Assembly: GCA_029548395.1 (NCBI GenBank)
Contig: JAKPNM010000123.1
Location: 1-40,617 of the forward strand
Direction: 5' to 3'
DNA from: Bacillota bacterium
GTDB lineage: Bacteria > Bacillota > Clostridia > Christensenellales > Aristaeellaceae
DNA: 40,617 nt
The notes beneath the pieces are model-generated. The model did not search any database and had not been told where the DNA came from. It was given only the letters and a program-made list of their open reading frames with translations. Positions 16,406 through 25,025 of this stretch are shown here, in pieces (the stretch's first letter is position 1; every line of letters begins with the position of its first letter). A program made the translations under genes and the position numbers.

Positions 16406-16714
16406 TGTCTTCTTGGTGCTCATGGTGATGACCTTGAAACGGTTCGTGTTCACCACTTTTACCGCAAAACACTCCGATTCCATCCTGTTCTTGAAGTGCC
16501 TGGCATTACCCGTCGTTTCTACCGCCAGTTCAATGGAGTAACCTTGCTCCTCCAGATCATGCATCTCACAAGAAAACTCCTGGTATCCTTCTTCTTTTGT
16601 CGGATACTGTTTCTCCAGCAGATACTCCCCATCTTCATTCAGGGCGCATACCGTAAATTGCGTCTTGTGTAAGTCAACACCTGCACACAGTCTGCTATTT
16701 TCTGCCTTGCTCAT
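16406..16714 (-). pseudogene. IS110-family transposase, 3'-truncated
   Basis: The reverse strand encodes about 103 residues of an IS110 N-terminal RuvC-like domain: CAGVDLHKTQFTVCAL (first catalytic Asp), IELAVETTGNARHF (catalytic Glu) and TNRFKVITMSTKKT. Full-length members (about 400 residues) continue with a D..D motif directly after KKT; here the homology stops at 16406. Codons beyond that are antisense of the CotH gene, so the DEDD site and the whole Tnp20 domain with the catalytic Ser are missing. Start ATG 16714 has GGAGGG upstream. The 5' non-coding end of the element is retained at 16715 to about 17000. It cannot be active by itself. Confidence 0.88.
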
Positions 16715-16734
16715 TCCTTTTTCCCTCCACTTCC

Positions 16735-16935
16735 TTTTTCAGCAAGACAGCCTCTTTGGGGTGATGCTTCCGTTCTCCTATCCGGTCTGCTCGCGACCTC
16801 TGCATGATTCGATGCTAACTCGTTCATTCTCCTGTTCGGCCTCGTAGGCCACTAGATATGCCGAATTAGTATCTATCTGTCTTGCCGTCGTTTTGTCTAT
16901 TGTATGACAGCAAGACTTGCTCTGCATCACCCTAT
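16735..16935 (-). ncRNA. Candidate IS110 bridge-RNA region (5' non-coding end)
   Basis: IS110 elements encode a structured bridge RNA in the non-coding end upstream of the recombinase. This region holds a 9-bp inverted repeat GGGTGATGC/GCATCACCC (16759-16767 and 16924-16932), a 9-bp direct repeat CAGCAAGAC (16740-16748 and 16908-16916), a hairpin with stem TTCGGC/GCCGAA (16835-16840 and 16860-16865), and, on the reverse strand, two loop-like segments that share AGGAGAA and GCATC (about 16805-16834 and 16764-16783). The size resembles known bridge RNAs. No covariance check was possible, and the boundaries are approximate. Confidence 0.35.
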
Positions 16936-17025
16936 CTACCTTTTTTATCATGCCTCCTGATTTTTGTATGTGGTAACCCCTGTGGATAGTAGTTTCATAC
17001 TCATCTTACAGGTGAATCCTCGTTT
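16936..17025. other. Probable outer end of the IS110 remnant
   Basis: This stretch links the IS110 5' region to the stop codon of the reverse-strand propeller/solute-binding gene. It contains no gene. The exact element end was not identified, since IS110 elements lack clear terminal inverted repeats. No rho-independent terminator for the upstream gene was found here. Confidence 0.3.
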
Positions 17026-19284
17026 CTACAAATCCCGGGGGGCATTACATATTGTCTGATTCTCCGTCCGGATCAAGTTCAGTCGACCTTCTATCTCTTT
17101 GATGTACATTTCCATGGTGATGCTTCCGTCAATATATTGAGGTAATATATCCAGGGCTTCCTGGGCGCCCTGGTACTCCCCGCTGTATTGCCGGACATAA
17201 GCGTGCTCTGCCATCTCCCGATAGGCAGCAATCTGCTCCGGGCTGATGATGTAGCGCTGGCTTAGTTTCAACTCCTCATAATATCCGGCTGCCCGCTTCA
17301 GCCAGTCCTCGGTTTCTGTGCGCTGCGCGCCTGTTATGTCATTCAGCTCTGCCCGCCGGCGGGCCATCAGGGCTTGGAGGTCTGCCAGGATCTGCTCATA
17401 ATGCGGGTTTTTCACCGGCTGGTTGTCGTCCTGATTCATGAGGATGCGGTCATCGTCACCGCGGGACAAAGCCAGGGCTTCCAGGAAAGCCAGGGCAGCC
17501 TCCGGATGCTTGGTTTTCGCGTTGATGAATACACAGGTGACTTCCAGGGGCAAACTGGCAGGCAGGCCTTCCCCGGGACTTAGCAAAAAGGGATAATAAT
17601 CATAGCTGTCCCGGCCATCTCCGGAGAATTGGTGAAGAAACATCAGCCATTCATTGGGAAACACAGCGGGCATGCCATATTCCTCAGACCGATACTTATC
17701 CAAGGCATCAAGATCCAGGGCTTCCATCCTCATCAGCAGATCCCGCAGAAGCTGTGTGTCAAAATTCAGGGTTTGCCCGCTCCCCAGATAGCCATCTACA
17801 TAGGTCTGTAAAACCAACTGATACAGCTCGTGCCGGGTATCGCTGTTGCCGAAGGGAAGCATTTCCGGGTGTTCCTCTCCAAAAGCGTCAGGCCAGGTTT
17901 CCACATAGTCCAGCAGGTCGGACAGGCTGTGAAGCGTGGGTTTCATGCCCTCATCAAAGACAAAATTGTCTTCTCCCAGCAGCGCAGTTCCATAGGCAGT
18001 CATGGGCAGGGCAAAGACGCCTCCCCCCTGGGAAACCGCTTTCCGGATCACAGGGTACAGTTTCCGGTGTTGTTTAATCAGTTGCGGGCTGACCGACAAA
18101 TCCAGGGCATAGCCTTTCTTCATCAGGCTCATAAAATCGACATTGGACAGCTTCACCCACAGCAGGTCTTCTTCCGCGCCATTCACGATCATCTGGGCAA
18201 ACTCCAGGGGGCTCATGCTCATCTCACGGACGCTGAGCTTTACAGAATCCGACAGGTTCATGGCTTCGTTGAGACCCTGGATATTATCGGCGGACAGCAG
18301 CAGGGTCAGGGGCGTTTTATTGGCATAGGCATCCGGGTCCGCGCTTTTGATGTACACCTTCTGCCGGTCAGCCACCGCTACCAGAGCGCCCGGTAAACCG
18401 GCAATGGGAACGGTTTCCAGAAACCCGTCACTCCGGGGCAGGGTCGCGCAAGGCCGCCCATCCCCAAGACCCGGATAGATGAACACTGTGTCCCCAAAGG
18501 ACAGGAGCAAGGTATCCGTCATAAAATCATAAAAGCCGCTGCCCAAGGCAGTGAAGGCTTCAGCTTCTGCCTGTAAAGGACGGATGACCCGGGCCTTGTC
18601 TTCCTTCGGTTCATAGACGGACAGCACCAGCCGGCCGGGCGCGTCCTCTTCCGCAGGCGCGGTTTGCACCAGCAACAGTTGATGGTCTTTGTAGGGCAGG
18701 AGAGAAAGAGCATCAGTCTTCACCGGCTTTAGCTTCTTTCCGGTGCCCAGCTCAAAACGGGTCAGGGGCGCGCCCCTGCCGTCCAGGGCGCAGAGGATGT
18801 CCCCGGCCAAAGCATAGGAGACAGGCGTATCCACCCGGACAAAACAGCCCGAGTCAGTGGTGTAATCCGACCAGTCCAACCGGATGGCCCGCCTGGGTTC
18901 GGGCGAATCTGCAGTCAGGTCCAAAAAAATCAGGGCTCCCGTTTGCCTGTCCAGCAGGCCCAGGCGGCTATCGTCCTGCACAAAGGTGAGATCAAAATAA
19001 TTGTTCTGGGCGGGCTGCCCAAAATAGTCCGTTAAACTCTGAATCCGGAGCTGCCCGTCAGTCCTGATACAATATAGCTGGCCGGATACAAAGTACAACC
19101 CGCCTTCAAAGCTGGTCAGGGCATGGATGGCCCGGGGCGGCGGGTCAAACAGGCCGCCCACCTCCTGCCCCGGGGCAAAGCCCTCTGACCTGGCAGTCAA
19201 GCTGCCCGCCAGCACCACCAAAACCAGGACAATCATCAGCCCCAAGGACAGTTTTTTCAAGAATCTCACTTGCTTGTGTTTCAT
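17026..19284 (-). CDS. Secreted beta-propeller/solute-binding fusion protein (copy 2)
   Basis: A 752-residue protein with an N-terminal signal or anchor segment (about 14-30, no lipobox Cys). A repetitive beta-rich part (about 45-330) has WD/PQQ-like blades such as GGLYFVSGQLYCIRTDG, GDILCALDGRGAPLTRF and FGDTVFIYPGLGDG. The C-terminal part (about 335-745) resembles family 1 extracellular solute-binding proteins: KGYALDLSVSPQLI, GGGVFALPM, HPEAALAFLEAL. It is a paralogue of the 784-residue protein at the other end of this cluster (both share KGY..DLS.S..LI and a G(S/A)IT(M/L)E..I C-terminus). RBS AGGAGGA. The lack of a lipobox is unusual for a Gram-positive binding protein. Ligand unknown. 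Confidence 0.7.
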   Translation of the reverse strand: MKHKQVRFLKKLSLGLMIVLVLVVLAGSLTARSEGFAPGQEVGGLFDPPPRAIHALTSFEGGLYFVSGQLYCIRTDGQLRIQSLTDYFGQPAQNNYFDLTFVQDDSRLGLLDRQTGALIFLDLTADSPEPRRAIRLDWSDYTTDSGCFVRVDTPVSYALAGDILCALDGRGAPLTRFELGTGKKLKPVKTDALSLLPYKDHQLLLVQTAPAEEDAPGRLVLSVYEPKEDKARVIRPLQAEAEAFTALGSGFYDFMTDTLLLSFGDTVFIYPGLGDGRPCATLPRSDGFLETVPIAGLPGALVAVADRQKVYIKSADPDAYANKTPLTLLLSADNIQGLNEAMNLSDSVKLSVREMSMSPLEFAQMIVNGAEEDLLWVKLSNVDFMSLMKKGYALDLSVSPQLIKQHRKLYPVIRKAVSQGGGVFALPMTAYGTALLGEDNFVFDEGMKPTLHSLSDLLDYVETWPDAFGEEHPEMLPFGNSDTRHELYQLVLQTYVDGYLGSGQTLNFDTQLLRDLLMRMEALDLDALDKYRSEEYGMPAVFPNEWLMFLHQFSGDGRDSYDYYPFLLSPGEGLPASLPLEVTCVFINAKTKHPEAALAFLEALALSRGDDDRILMNQDDNQPVKNPHYEQILADLQALMARRRAELNDITGAQRTETEDWLKRAAGYYEELKLSQRYIISPEQIAAYREMAEHAYVRQYSGEYQGAQEALDILPQYIDGSITMEMYIKEIEGRLNLIRTENQTICNAPRDL

Positions 19285-19328
19285 AAGTTCCTCCTATGCT
19301 GATATAGAGCTTTATTTGTATTGGGAAT

Positions 19329-20471
19329 TTATTTTCCGCCCACATCATCCCACGATATGAACCCGGTAAAATGATTTCTGTCCACGCTGCGGTTGGTGGG
19401 GTCAAGCAGCTTTCCATTCTGTGCATTTACCAAAAGCCGCTTGTACTCCAGCACGTTGTAAGGGTCTGTGCCAAGGTCTGTCCACTCGGGTTTGCTGTAA
19501 TCCCTCAGGTTTTTTTTCGCGTTTTCCACATAGATGCAGTCTACCGCCCAGACAGGCACAGCATAGAAGATATCCTCCGCTGTCCAGCCAACCGGCGGCT
19601 TGATTTCATTGTTTTTATCTGCAAACAGGGCATAGCCCAGGGTCATCTGGTAGACATGGCGCAGCCTGCCTTCCTTGATTTCTTTTTCCAGGCTCACAAT
19701 CACCTGATCAAAAGCTGCCAGGGGCAAATCGCTTTCAAGCTCCTGATGCTCCGATACAATCGCGGACAAAAAAATGATGAACTGGGTAGGGCTCAGGATC
19801 AGACTGGTGCTGGTACCGTCGGGCACACAGGCGTATTGATCGCTCTTGGGTCCTTCCAGGTATGCCCTGGAGCTGTCCCCTGCCAGGGGCAGGCCCCGCA
19901 GGGACTGACAGAACTCAATCATCAGCAGCGAAGCTTCAGGGTCCCGTTTCATCCTGGTTTGATAAATGCCTTCCTTCACACTGAAAGGATGTGCATAATA
20001 CAGGACATCGGGGTCAAGCCGACTGTCCCTGATCGTGTTTTTGATCAAATCCAGCATTTGCTGCAAAGTCAGCGGGTTGCTTGCAATGTATTGCCTGTCC
20101 ATCTCATAGCCGCTGTACCAGGCTTCGCCGCTCACATAGCCCCTGGTTCCGACAACCGACTTCTGGTCAGCTTCTATGGCAATAGACCCGGGTGTTCCGC
20201 TGGAATAATACTCCCATCGTTCATTTGGATCGGCAACCGGGTTTAATTCCGCAATCCTGTAGGAAACCATGGGCACCGCATCTACATCAGGGATATGCGG
20301 GATGACATGCACCCTGATTTCCCGTCCATGGGCAGTATAGCTTTGCTGCCAGCCCGCTTTGGCCTGTTCCCTTACCGCTGCGATGTTGTAGTATTGCTGC
20401 TCAGCCGGGCCGGGTATCGGCAACAGGCAGGCAAGCAAGAGGGCGAGTAGCCAGATTCTCCTTGATTTCAT
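19329..20471 (-). CDS. Secreted protein of unknown function
   Basis: I do not recognise this 380-residue protein. It has a signal peptide (SRRIWLLALLLACLLPIPGPAEQ; cleavage near 22), no further membrane segment, and a beta-rich body. Near the C-terminus VNAQNGKLLDPTN resembles the 'V.A.(T/N)G....D' motif of PepSY-like domains in secreted inhibitors; this is a weak hint only. ATG 20471 is chosen because AAGGAGG sits 7 nt upstream; an extension to 20540 has no site. It lies 45 nt upstream of the propeller/solute-binding gene and downstream of the sigma/anti-sigma pair, so it may be part of that regulon. Confidence 0.65.
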   Translation of the reverse strand: MKSRRIWLLALLLACLLPIPGPAEQQYYNIAAVREQAKAGWQQSYTAHGREIRVHVIPHIPDVDAVPMVSYRIAELNPVADPNERWEYYSSGTPGSIAIEADQKSVVGTRGYVSGEAWYSGYEMDRQYIASNPLTLQQMLDLIKNTIRDSRLDPDVLYYAHPFSVKEGIYQTRMKRDPEASLLMIEFCQSLRGLPLAGDSSRAYLEGPKSDQYACVPDGTSTSLILSPTQFIIFLSAIVSEHQELESDLPLAAFDQVIVSLEKEIKEGRLRHVYQMTLGYALFADKNNEIKPPVGWTAEDIFYAVPVWAVDCIYVENAKKNLRDYSKPEWTDLGTDPYNVLEYKRLLVNAQNGKLLDPTNRSVDRNHFTGFISWDDVGGK

Positions 20472-20491
20472 TGAAAACCTCCTTATCAGCT

Positions 20492-20614
20492 TCACTTCCA
20501 CTTCAGCAGCTTTGGCAGTCTCATGGAATGCCGATCCCATTCGTTCAGCAGCAGGGCGCGCATTTTGGCATCAGCAAACACAGCCTGATTCAACAGGCAG
20601 GATTGTTTTGGAAA
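20492..20614 (-). pseudogene. Short coding-like remnant
   Basis: On the reverse strand a 40-codon open stretch between two stops reads protein-like (AVFADAKMRALLLNEWDRH near its middle, basic end LLKWK). It has no ATG near its start and no ribosome binding site; a TTG start would give about 33 residues. It fills most of the 153-bp gap between the anti-sigma gene and the next gene. It may be the decayed end of a lost gene or a small protein; chance is also possible. Confidence 0.2.
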
Positions 20615-20624
20615 TTAAGATCGC

Positions 20625-21767
20625 TTAAGGTTTCCCGGCTTCGTCCAGCCTTTCAAAGGGAATGATGATATAGTTGTCCTCATCAAAGCCCAGGCGGAAG
20701 GCCTCGGGGTATTGATCGGGCGGAGAAAATTCGGGAACCACCAGCATGGTCACGGGCTTTTCGGGATCGGTGATGCGGTCTTCAAACTCCAGATTCCCGT
20801 CCTCCTTCTTCCGCATGAAAGACGCCATGTTGTCGATCGGCCCGATGCCGGTGTCTGTAAACTCACGGGGATTGCTGCCATCCGCGTCTGACAGCACAGT
20901 TTCCAAGCTGCCCCAGGGGTTGGTGATCTTCCAGACTTCATCCGGCGACAGCCCGGGATCCACGATCAGGTGCAGGGTGATATAGACACGGATCGGGCTG
21001 ACCATGACCTCTCGCACACGCGCCACATAGCTGCCGATGCGCTTGTCCGGCGGCGGCTTTAAATAGAAGACATGGTTCATGCCGCTTTTATCCATGGTGA
21101 AAATCAGTTCCTCCGGCGTGCCCGAGCCGCGGATGGGCAACCGTACGGTGAAGGGATCGGGCAGGTCAATGTCCTGCACATCAAACTGCACCCAGGTGAC
21201 AGCCTCGCCGTTGTTCGGTCCGGCTACAGAAAAGCTCATGCCCTTGGGGTTGACATCCTCCCCGCCCACCTCCGCCCAGTCCAGCGTGGACCACCATATG
21301 CCATCCTGCAGCGCGGCATCAAACTGATAGATGTCCGGCCGGCCGGAGGTGAGGGATTCGCCCGGCTTATCCAAGGGCCTTGTGGCTGCCCGGTCAGTCA
21401 CGGAATAGGCCACTCGCAGATAGCGCCCGTCATAGGCAGCCTCCCGGATGGCCACATCCACATGTTCAAAGCTGTAGAAGGCCAGGTCGTGGCGCAAAAG
21501 CTCTTCAGCCTCCGGGCGTACAACGGAAAAATGCGGCATCACGGTACCCATCAGGTCAAACAGGCCAAAGCCCCGGGTGATGGCGAAAACAGTGAGCGTA
21601 GCGGCCAGAAGGATCAACACCAAGGCCAGGCGCAGGCTGATTTTGCTTGACCTCTGTCGCCTTGGGCCAGTGCTGGCAGCACGGGTCAGGATGATGTGCC
21701 GCAGGCTGTCTGACATCTGCAGGCCTTGCAGGCGTTTGTCCAGGGAGTGTTTGATTTTATTCCTCAT
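20625..21767 (-). CDS. Putative anti-sigma factor, DUF4179-like, one membrane segment
   Basis: A 380-residue protein: a basic cytosolic N-terminus (about 1-45), one membrane segment (LALVLILLAATLTVFAI, about 46-64) and a large extracytoplasmic beta-rich domain. This layout and its position directly after an ECF sigma gene fit DUF4179-type anti-sigma factors, which hold the sigma factor at the membrane and release it on an envelope signal. No zinc-binding HXXXCXXC motif is present. The ATG at 21767 lies inside the sigma gene's last codons (11-nt overlap; a TTG at 21773 is an alternative start), so the two are translationally coupled. Family assignment is by layout more than by motif. Confidence 0.65.
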   Translation of the reverse strand: MRNKIKHSLDKRLQGLQMSDSLRHIILTRAASTGPRRQRSSKISLRLALVLILLAATLTVFAITRGFGLFDLMGTVMPHFSVVRPEAEELLRHDLAFYSFEHVDVAIREAAYDGRYLRVAYSVTDRAATRPLDKPGESLTSGRPDIYQFDAALQDGIWWSTLDWAEVGGEDVNPKGMSFSVAGPNNGEAVTWVQFDVQDIDLPDPFTVRLPIRGSGTPEELIFTMDKSGMNHVFYLKPPPDKRIGSYVARVREVMVSPIRVYITLHLIVDPGLSPDEVWKITNPWGSLETVLSDADGSNPREFTDTGIGPIDNMASFMRKKEDGNLEFEDRITDPEKPVTMLVVPEFSPPDQYPEAFRLGFDEDNYIIIPFERLDEAGKP

Positions 21768-22278
21768 CCGCAAGCCACTCCTTTAAAGCGTCCCTGAGAA
21801 GAGCCCGGGCGCGTCGAAGGCGGGTCAAAGCTGTGCTCTGGGGAATGCCAAGGATCTGTGCTACCTCCCGGGTATCGAAATTCAGAAAATAAAAGAGCAG
21901 GACCGGGTCGCGGTATTTGGGGGACAGGCGCAGAACCTCCCTGGCTACAGTATCATCCGCCTGAGAATAGGGATCGGTTGTGTCAGGGATGCTGGCCAGC
22001 TCTGTATCCCAGTCGATCCGCTTCCACCAGGACTTGCGGCGCATGTCGTGGCAGCAGTTCACGGCGATGCGGGTCAGCCAGGTCTTTTCGCTGCTGTCGC
22101 CCTTAAACTGGGCATGGGCCTGGAAGGCTTTGAGGAAGGATTCCTGTAAGGCGTCCTCTGCAAGGGCGCGGTCAGACAGCATCATGAAACACAGGCGCAG
22201 CAGTTCATCGCCATACTCCGCCATCCAGCGTTCCAAGGCATGCGCCGGGCTTTCCTCAAACTGACCGCTCAGATGCAA
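21757..22278 (-). CDS. ECF-type RNA polymerase sigma factor
   Basis: The 173-residue protein has region 2 (about 18-85: GDELLRLCFMMLSDRALAEDALQESFLKAF, then KTWLTRIAVNCCHDMRR) and region 4 (about 112-165: LSPKYRDPVLLFYFLNFDTREVAQILGIPQSTALTRLRRAR), with no region 3: an ECF (group IV) sigma factor. The start is TTG 22278, supported by GGGGAGGG 6 nt upstream; ATG at codon 19 would cut into region 2. It is co-transcribed with the membrane anti-sigma factor and has an ECF-type promoter upstream, so it is probably autoregulated. Targets likely include the neighbouring secreted proteins. Confidence 0.93.
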   Translation of the reverse strand: MHLSGQFEESPAHALERWMAEYGDELLRLCFMMLSDRALAEDALQESFLKAFQAHAQFKGDSSEKTWLTRIAVNCCHDMRRKSWWKRIDWDTELASIPDTTDPYSQADDTVAREVLRLSPKYRDPVLLFYFLNFDTREVAQILGIPQSTALTRLRRARALLRDALKEWLADEE

Positions 22279-22303
22279 GCTCCGCCCTCCCCTTCATCTA
22301 TTA

Positions 22304-22330
22304 GACGAAGAAAACCGGGTATTTATTTCA
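22304..22330 (-). promoter_or_regulatory. ECF-type promoter upstream of the sigma gene
   Basis: On the reverse strand TGAAAT (22330-22325), 17 bp, then CGTC (22307-22304, followed by TA). This matches the TGAAAC-N16/17-CGTC pattern of ECF-dependent promoters in Bacillota and ends 25 bp before the TTG start. It is best read as the autoregulatory promoter of the sigma/anti-sigma pair. Confidence 0.6.
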
Positions 22331-22419
22331 CCGGTGCTTTATTTGCTGATATTTTGCTTCGCCTGGCTGCACATGAAAAGAGAAAAGCTGCAGAACGCCA
22401 CCAGGCTGAAATCATTAAC

Positions 22420-23625
22420 TTAGCGCCGATCCTCTCCACCGGACAGGCGAAACAGCCTGCCCATGGGGCCGATCAACAAACCAGCTATCACAGCTGCTGA
22501 CACCGTCAAATAGGAGCGCAGCGTGTCCAGATACAGCAGCTCCCTGCTGCGCAGGCTGACCAAACCGGTAGCCAGGCTGCGATTGTACCAGAAGGTTTTG
22601 GCGATTTCCCGGGGCTCCACCAGAACAGACGGGACCCATTCCGGAAACACATAGACCGGTTCGAGCAGTTGTGAGAACGCAAGGATCATCACACCGATGC
22701 CGGCAAGATACATCAATACAATCAAGACGCCGCTCAGGATAAAGCGCGGCATCAATTCCAGCGCATAACGTGATTCCAGCCTGTGCCTGTCACGCGCCAC
22801 CAGGGAAGCGGACAGCCGCCTGGCATAGCGCAGCCATACCAGCGCCAATGCAAAAGCCATGAAGCATATTAGCACGCGCAGCGGCAGCAGGACACGATAT
22901 TTTTCTTTGACCAAGTCAATGGCTTGCCCGTCCGGTTGCCAGTCACCCAGCACATTTGTCAAACCCTTGCGTGTGCCGCTGCCGCCCAGGGGCATCACCT
23001 GCGCTGTCATGACCTCCCAGCGCGGCTGCTTGTCAAAAGCCTTGAGAGGTACCATCAACCCATATTCCGCCCTGTCCCCTACCGTGCGGGCATGGCGTAC
23101 CACACCCGCCACTGTGAAGCGCTGATTTTGAAGTGTAAATGTCATTCCTACCGGATCACCCTGACGAAAAAGCGCGATGGCCAGGTCCTCATCCAGCACG
23201 GCGGAGGGTATACCGTCCTCCACCTCCTCCTGGTAGAGGTGCCGTCCGCTAAGCAGAATGCCCGGCGGAAGCGTATGCAGCTGGCCTGCTACTGCCAACA
23301 GTTCCCCGCTGGTGCTTCCGCCCTGCTCCGTTTGCATCAGGGCCTGGGGGCAATGTGCGCAGAGGATGGCGGCAGTCAGGCTGTTTTTCTGCTCCTGCAA
23401 GAAGTTGTCCCAGCCCTTGAGAAAAGCATGAAGCGGCTTTAACGGTTCCACCGCCTCCGCACCGTCCTCCTCCCCGCTGCCTTCCCCGGGCATGACGTCA
23501 TCCGCCGACAAATCCGGCGGCAAAAAGACATACTGCAGCAGGGAAGGCACCTCTTGCGACTGTACAGCAAACAAGCCGGCCCGCAAGCAGGCAAGCAGCA
23601 GGACAAGGGCGCGCTTAATCCACAT
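22420..23625 (-). CDS. MacB-like membrane protein without ATPase domain
   Basis: A 401-residue protein: N-terminal membrane segment (about 4-20), a long extracytoplasmic part and three C-terminal membrane segments (about 245-268, 296-318, 373-392). The segment at 127-175 (GRHLYQEEVEDGIPSAVLDEDLAIALF, then GDPVGMTFTLQNQRFTVAGVV) matches the periplasmic core domain of MacB/FtsX-type ABC permeases. The topology is that of MacB permeases, but no nucleotide-binding domain is fused or encoded next to it. ATG 23625 lies inside the end of the HlyD-like gene (11-nt overlap) with AGGTGG upstream. Together they look like a MacA/MacB pair; in Gram-positives these often handle antimicrobial peptides. Confidence 0.7.
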   Translation of the reverse strand: MWIKRALVLLLACLRAGLFAVQSQEVPSLLQYVFLPPDLSADDVMPGEGSGEEDGAEAVEPLKPLHAFLKGWDNFLQEQKNSLTAAILCAHCPQALMQTEQGGSTSGELLAVAGQLHTLPPGILLSGRHLYQEEVEDGIPSAVLDEDLAIALFRQGDPVGMTFTLQNQRFTVAGVVRHARTVGDRAEYGLMVPLKAFDKQPRWEVMTAQVMPLGGSGTRKGLTNVLGDWQPDGQAIDLVKEKYRVLLPLRVLICFMAFALALVWLRYARRLSASLVARDRHRLESRYALELMPRFILSGVLIVLMYLAGIGVMILAFSQLLEPVYVFPEWVPSVLVEPREIAKTFWYNRSLATGLVSLRSRELLYLDTLRSYLTVSAAVIAGLLIGPMGRLFRLSGGEDRR

Positions 23626-25018
23626 ATTCCATGACCACCTGACCATCGCTCACCATGCGATCCTCCCGGTCCGCGATTTCCATGTAGCTCAGGTCCTCGC
23701 TGATGGCCACCTGCCTGTTTGATTTCTCAAGAACGGTGATCGACTGTTTTTTAAGGATATACTGCATATTGCCCAGCAAACCGCCCCAATTTTGCTGAAC
23801 CGCAAAGACATAGCTGCTGCCATCGGAATCCGTGCGCACCGCGCTGGCCGGAAGCAGGGTGGTGGTTCGCTGCGCCTTGTACAACAGGGTGATGGTGAGC
23901 GGGTTGGAGATCAGCTTTCCAATGCCTCCAAGCCGCGATATTGTGTCCTCATTCAAGGCGATAATGGCATACTTTTTACCCATCGCCTCCAGGGAAATCT
24001 CGCTGACCGTCAGCGGAACGCCTTCCAGCTCGGCGCTGGCGCCCTGCGCGATGGTCTTTTTAATGTCGGTGATGTCCACCTTGAGGGTGGGCAGCTCCCC
24101 CTGCTTGCTGATGGTATATAAAGCCTTGCTGCCGTCATAAGCGTCCCCTTTTTTCAGGGTAAAGGAAATCAGATAGCCGTTGTGGGGCGCACGGATCTCA
24201 TCCATGCCGCTGCTTAGTTGAACGAATTCCAGCATGTTTTTGCTCTGCGTATCCAAAGCCCGGCGCAGATCATAAATCTTTTTGATATAGTCAAAGGTCG
24301 CCTGCGGTGTGCGCTTGATTTTGCTGCTGCCGATATAGACGCGCCTGACCTCGCTGTAAATTTCCTCGGAAGCCAGCCAGGCCTCATAGGCAGATTGCAT
24401 AATATCCTTCATCTCATCTGGCATTTGCGCCAGGGGTACCGGCGACGGAGTGGGGTTGGCCTGTGGCCTCGGGGTAACCTCCGGCTCGGGCGCGCGCCCC
24501 CAGGCATTGATGTCCTCAGGCAGTTCATATGACAGCGCCGCTGCCTTTTCCTGCGTCTTCATGCGCAGGTCATAGTAAACCTGCACCGCATCATAATAGC
24601 TGTCCTCAAGCTGGTTGTGCGGAGAATCCTTTGCCAGGCGCACATTGGTCAGCAGGTGATCGCTCAGTTCGCGTACGGCTTTGTCATAATCAAGCTTGAG
24701 TTTGTCAAGCTCTTCCTGGTATGCCGGCATTTCGGCCCGGGCAAGCAGATCACCTTCCTTGACATAAAATCCCTGCTGCGCCAGCACCTCAGTGATAGAC
24801 AAGTTCATCTTTCTGGCCTGCTGGATATAGACCTCCTCGCCCTGAGAAAAATTCAGGCTGGCAGGCAGGGGGATCTTCTCCTCCAGCCGGCCGCGCGTTG
24901 CTGAGATTTTTTGGATCTTGGGCGTGGTAATGGTCTGCACGGTGCGGGAGAAAAACAGGCTGACCAGCAGTACCGTCGCGAATACCACCAGCCATTTTAG
25001 CGTCTTGCGTTTCTTCAT
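23615..25018 (-). CDS. HlyD/MacA-like membrane adaptor with proline-rich insert
   Basis: A 467-residue protein with one N-terminal membrane segment (about 8-24). The two halves of a biotinyl-lipoyl domain are at 78-92 (LAQQGFYVKEGDLL) and 275-297 (IRAPHNGYLISFTLKKGDA). They are split by helical, coiled-coil-like stretches (97-165 and 205-270) that flank a proline-rich insert (176-200, PEPEVTPRPQANPTPSPVP). A beta-barrel and proximal domain follow. Such adaptors join ABC exporters and guide substrate. The insert in the hairpin tip is odd for an adaptor that would dock to an outer partner. Start ATG 25018 overlaps the upstream permease stop, with GAGG as ribosome binding site. Confidence 0.8.
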   Translation of the reverse strand: MKKRKTLKWLVVFATVLLVSLFFSRTVQTITTPKIQKISATRGRLEEKIPLPASLNFSQGEEVYIQQARKMNLSITEVLAQQGFYVKEGDLLARAEMPAYQEELDKLKLDYDKAVRELSDHLLTNVRLAKDSPHNQLEDSYYDAVQVYYDLRMKTQEKAAALSYELPEDINAWGRAPEPEVTPRPQANPTPSPVPLAQMPDEMKDIMQSAYEAWLASEEIYSEVRRVYIGSSKIKRTPQATFDYIKKIYDLRRALDTQSKNMLEFVQLSSGMDEIRAPHNGYLISFTLKKGDAYDGSKALYTISKQGELPTLKVDITDIKKTIAQGASAELEGVPLTVSEISLEAMGKKYAIIALNEDTISRLGGIGKLISNPLTITLLYKAQRTTTLLPASAVRTDSDGSSYVFAVQQNWGGLLGNMQYILKKQSITVLEKSNRQVAISEDLSYMEIADREDRMVSDGQVVMEYVD

Positions 25019-25025
25019 GCTTGCC

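Noticed and set aside
15926..16714. A 262-codon reverse frame that looks like a longer IS110 transposase
   Set aside because: Only the first 103 codons resemble IS110; the rest is antisense to the CotH-type gene and has no transposase motif.
16981..16989. TGTGGATAG, near match to a DnaA box
   Set aside because: Single copy with a mismatch in the IS110 flank, far from dnaA; expected by chance.
22361..22406. Imperfect stem-loop after the MacB-like gene as terminator
   Set aside because: Long unpaired loop and no U tract; not convincing.
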